A program made the position numbers and the translations under genes. A DNA stretch of 7,776 bases from Chloroflexi bacterium UBA2235 (GTDB lineage: Bacteria; Chloroflexota; UBA11872; UBA12225): the NCBI GenBank assembly GCA_002347925.1, contig DDYL01000226.1, positions 19,364 to 27,139 of the forward strand, in the 5' to 3' direction. Below, piece by piece: positions 6,859-7,776 of this stretch. The stretch's first letter is position 1, and the number at the start of each line of letters is the position of its first letter. The notes beneath the pieces were generated by a model. It was not told where the DNA came from. It did not search any database and saw only the letters and a program-made list of their open reading frames with translations.

Positions 6859-6864
6859 AGGAAG
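6859..6864 (+). promoter_or_regulatory. Ribosome binding site of the Lon-domain gene
   Basis: AGGAAG 9 bases before ATG at 6874; supports this start, which also gives the family-typical N-terminus LPLFPLNLVLFP. Confidence 0.55.
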
Positions 6865-6873
6865 ACAACCACG

Positions 6874-7596
6874 ATGTACCGAGTCGGACTGCCGCTTTTC
6901 CCTCTGAACCTCGTTCTCTTCCCGGACGCGCCCCTACCACTCCACATCTTCGAAGAGAGGTACCGGGACATGGTCAGGGAATGTCTGGAAACGGACCGCA
7001 GCTTCGGAGTGATCCTGATCAACCAAGACACAACGAACCAAGATACGGCGCGCATACACTCGATAGGGACAATTGCCCACATTGTGGACACTCGCCCCTA
7101 TCCAGACGGACGGTACGACATCATGTGCCTTGGACGCGAACGGTTCCAAGTGGAGTCCCACCAGAACGACCGCTCGTACCACACGGCCTCAGTCACAATC
7201 CTCAACGAAACCGGCGCCCGATCCGGCCGCCTCGGCCCGGCCGACACCTCAGCGACGAGCGGTGCCATTGCAACCAAGACCATAGTGGAGCTTCGGAGCC
7301 TGCTCGCCACACTCATCAGCGCAACGACCACGGATGAAATCCGAACGGAACAGCTAGGACGTATTGCCCAGGCGATCCCCAGTGAGCCGATTGCGCTCTC
7401 CTATTTCGCCGCGCGCATCTTGCCCACAGCGAACGTCGCAGACCGTCAGGAACTCTTGGAAATCCCTGACGCGTCAACCCGGCTCTTGAAAGTTCAAGAA
7501 CATCTCAAACGCGAGCGCCTAGTTGCAAACCAACTGGAAGAGATCAGCAAGAAATCAGTTGCCAGGGGCGACGGCGTGGGTCACGTCTTCAACTAA
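6874..7596 (+). CDS. Stand-alone Lon N-terminal (substrate-binding) domain protein
   Basis: A 240-residue protein matching the N-terminal domain of Lon protease (LON substrate-binding domain), without the AAA ATPase and Ser-Lys protease parts. The signature opens at residue 6: LPLFPLNLVLFPDAPLPLHIFE, followed by RYRDMVRECL (29-38) and FGVILI (44-49). Next come the IGTIAHI strand (64-70), YPDGRYDIMCLGRERFQV (76-93) and a helical C-terminal half (about 130-228) that ends in a charged, probably coiled helix (KVQEHLKRERLVANQLEEI). Its length is usual for such free-standing bacterial proteins. Their role is not settled; they are thought to bind unfolded proteins or degrons and perhaps act as adaptors. 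No signal peptide, so cytosolic. It is transcribed alone, divergent from the hypothetical gene and converging on the tRNA-Leu gene 25 bp downstream. Confidence 0.93.
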   Translation: MYRVGLPLFPLNLVLFPDAPLPLHIFEERYRDMVRECLETDRSFGVILINQDTTNQDTARIHSIGTIAHIVDTRPYPDGRYDIMCLGRERFQVESHQNDRSYHTASVTILNETGARSGRLGPADTSATSGAIATKTIVELRSLLATLISATTTDEIRTEQLGRIAQAIPSEPIALSYFAARILPTANVADRQELLEIPDASTRLLKVQEHLKRERLVANQLEEISKKSVARGDGVGHVFN

Positions 7597-7621
7597 CCGA
7601 AACCAGCGCCGTGCCTGGACT

Positions 7622-7707
7622 TGGTGCGGAAGGCGGGAGTCGAACCCGCACGCCTTGGGAGGCACAAGTTCCTAAGACTTGCGTGTCTGCCATTCCACCA
7701 CTTCCGC
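7622..7707 (-). tRNA. tRNA-Leu (anticodon UAG), CCA encoded
   Basis: A complete 86-base class II tRNA on the minus strand. The acceptor stem GCGGAAG pairs perfectly with CTTCCGC. The D-arm has stem GTG/CAC. The anticodon arm CAAGT/ACTTG is a perfect 5 bp stem with loop CTTAGGA, so the anticodon is TAG at 7674-7672. The long variable arm has a GCCT/AGGC stem. The T-arm is GCGGG, TTCGACT, CCCGC. The discriminator is A, as expected for leucine, and CCA is encoded at 7624-7622. It reads CUA and probably other CUN codons. Its 3' end faces the end of the Lon-domain gene. Confidence 0.97.
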
Positions 7708-7734
7708 GTGAAGTGAGTCTACCGTGCGGCGAGA

Positions 7735-7776
7735 TGGAGAGACCCAGCCTCGAACTGGGACACAACGCAAAACGCC
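7735..7776 (-). tRNA. Probable 3' part of another tRNA, cut by the window edge
   Basis: On the minus strand, CCCAG-TTCGAGG-CTGGG (7759-7743) forms a perfect T-stem with a TTCGA-type loop. It is followed by a 7-base TCTCTCC that would be the 3' acceptor strand, and A as discriminator (7735). CCA is not encoded (TCT follows). The 17 bases before the T-arm do not fit a short variable loop with a U33 anticodon loop, so it would have to be a class II tRNA (Tyr, Ser or Leu). The discriminator A fits Tyr or Leu better than Ser. The anticodon lies outside the window. The 5' acceptor strand should read GGAGAGA. It would lie 27 bases upstream of the tRNA-Leu. Confidence 0.4.

Noticed and set aside
6836..6907. 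Small GTG ORF of about 23 codons preceded by GAGAGG, overlapping the start of the Lon-domain gene in another frame (possible leader peptide)
   Set aside because: Short, no recognisable attenuator hairpin or regulatory codon run, and the Lon-domain gene has its own ribosome binding site; most likely chance.
6874..7596. Truncated Lon protease (pseudogene) instead of a complete gene
   Set aside because: The protein has a proper start, a full substrate-binding domain with helical tail and a natural stop; stand-alone versions of this length are a known bacterial family, and no ATPase remnant follows.

Overview
This is a GC-rich bacterial chromosomal segment, densely coded and with clear Shine-Dalgarno sites. 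Nothing in it is a phage, transposon, CRISPR or plasmid signature. The second glycosyltransferase and the TIM-barrel protein resemble, from memory, proteins of Chloroflexota (Thermomicrobia and relatives). That placement is an impression only: there is no rRNA here and no search was possible.

Layout. (1) Positions 1-2406, plus strand: two GT-B fold, family-4-like glycosyltransferases in tandem, 64 bp apart. The first probably has its true start at or just outside the left edge. (2) Positions 2438-6206, minus strand and converging on the glycosyltransferases with a 31 bp gap: a tightly coupled three-gene operon. In transcription order it encodes a xylose-isomerase-like TIM-barrel sugar isomerase/epimerase, a DUF6807 ('PmoA family') protein, and a CehA/McbA-type PHP-domain metallohydrolase. 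The first pair overlaps by 14 bp and the second pair abuts as TGA-ATG. (3) Positions 6331-6762, minus strand: a small unrecognised protein with an arginine-rich tail and a very strong ribosome binding site. (4) A 111 bp divergent intergenic region carrying an 18 bp near-perfect dyad. (5) Positions 6874-7596, plus strand: a stand-alone Lon N-terminal (substrate-binding) domain protein without ATPase or protease. (6) Positions 7622-7707, minus strand: a complete tRNA-Leu (anticodon UAG, CCA encoded). It is followed at the right edge by what looks like the 3' end of another tRNA on the same strand.

How the genes may work together. The two glycosyltransferases probably act in one pathway building a surface glycan or glycolipid. 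The three-gene minus-strand operon looks like a small carbohydrate or sugar-derivative catabolic module: an epimerase/isomerase, a family often found beside sugar-processing genes, and a metal-dependent hydrolase. Its substrate cannot be read from the sequence. The most unusual items are a low-complexity acidic linker of about 80 residues inside the DUF6807 protein, a Gln where I expect a metal-binding His in the TIM-barrel enzyme, and the divergent dyad. I did not find convincing evidence for a wholly new type of system.
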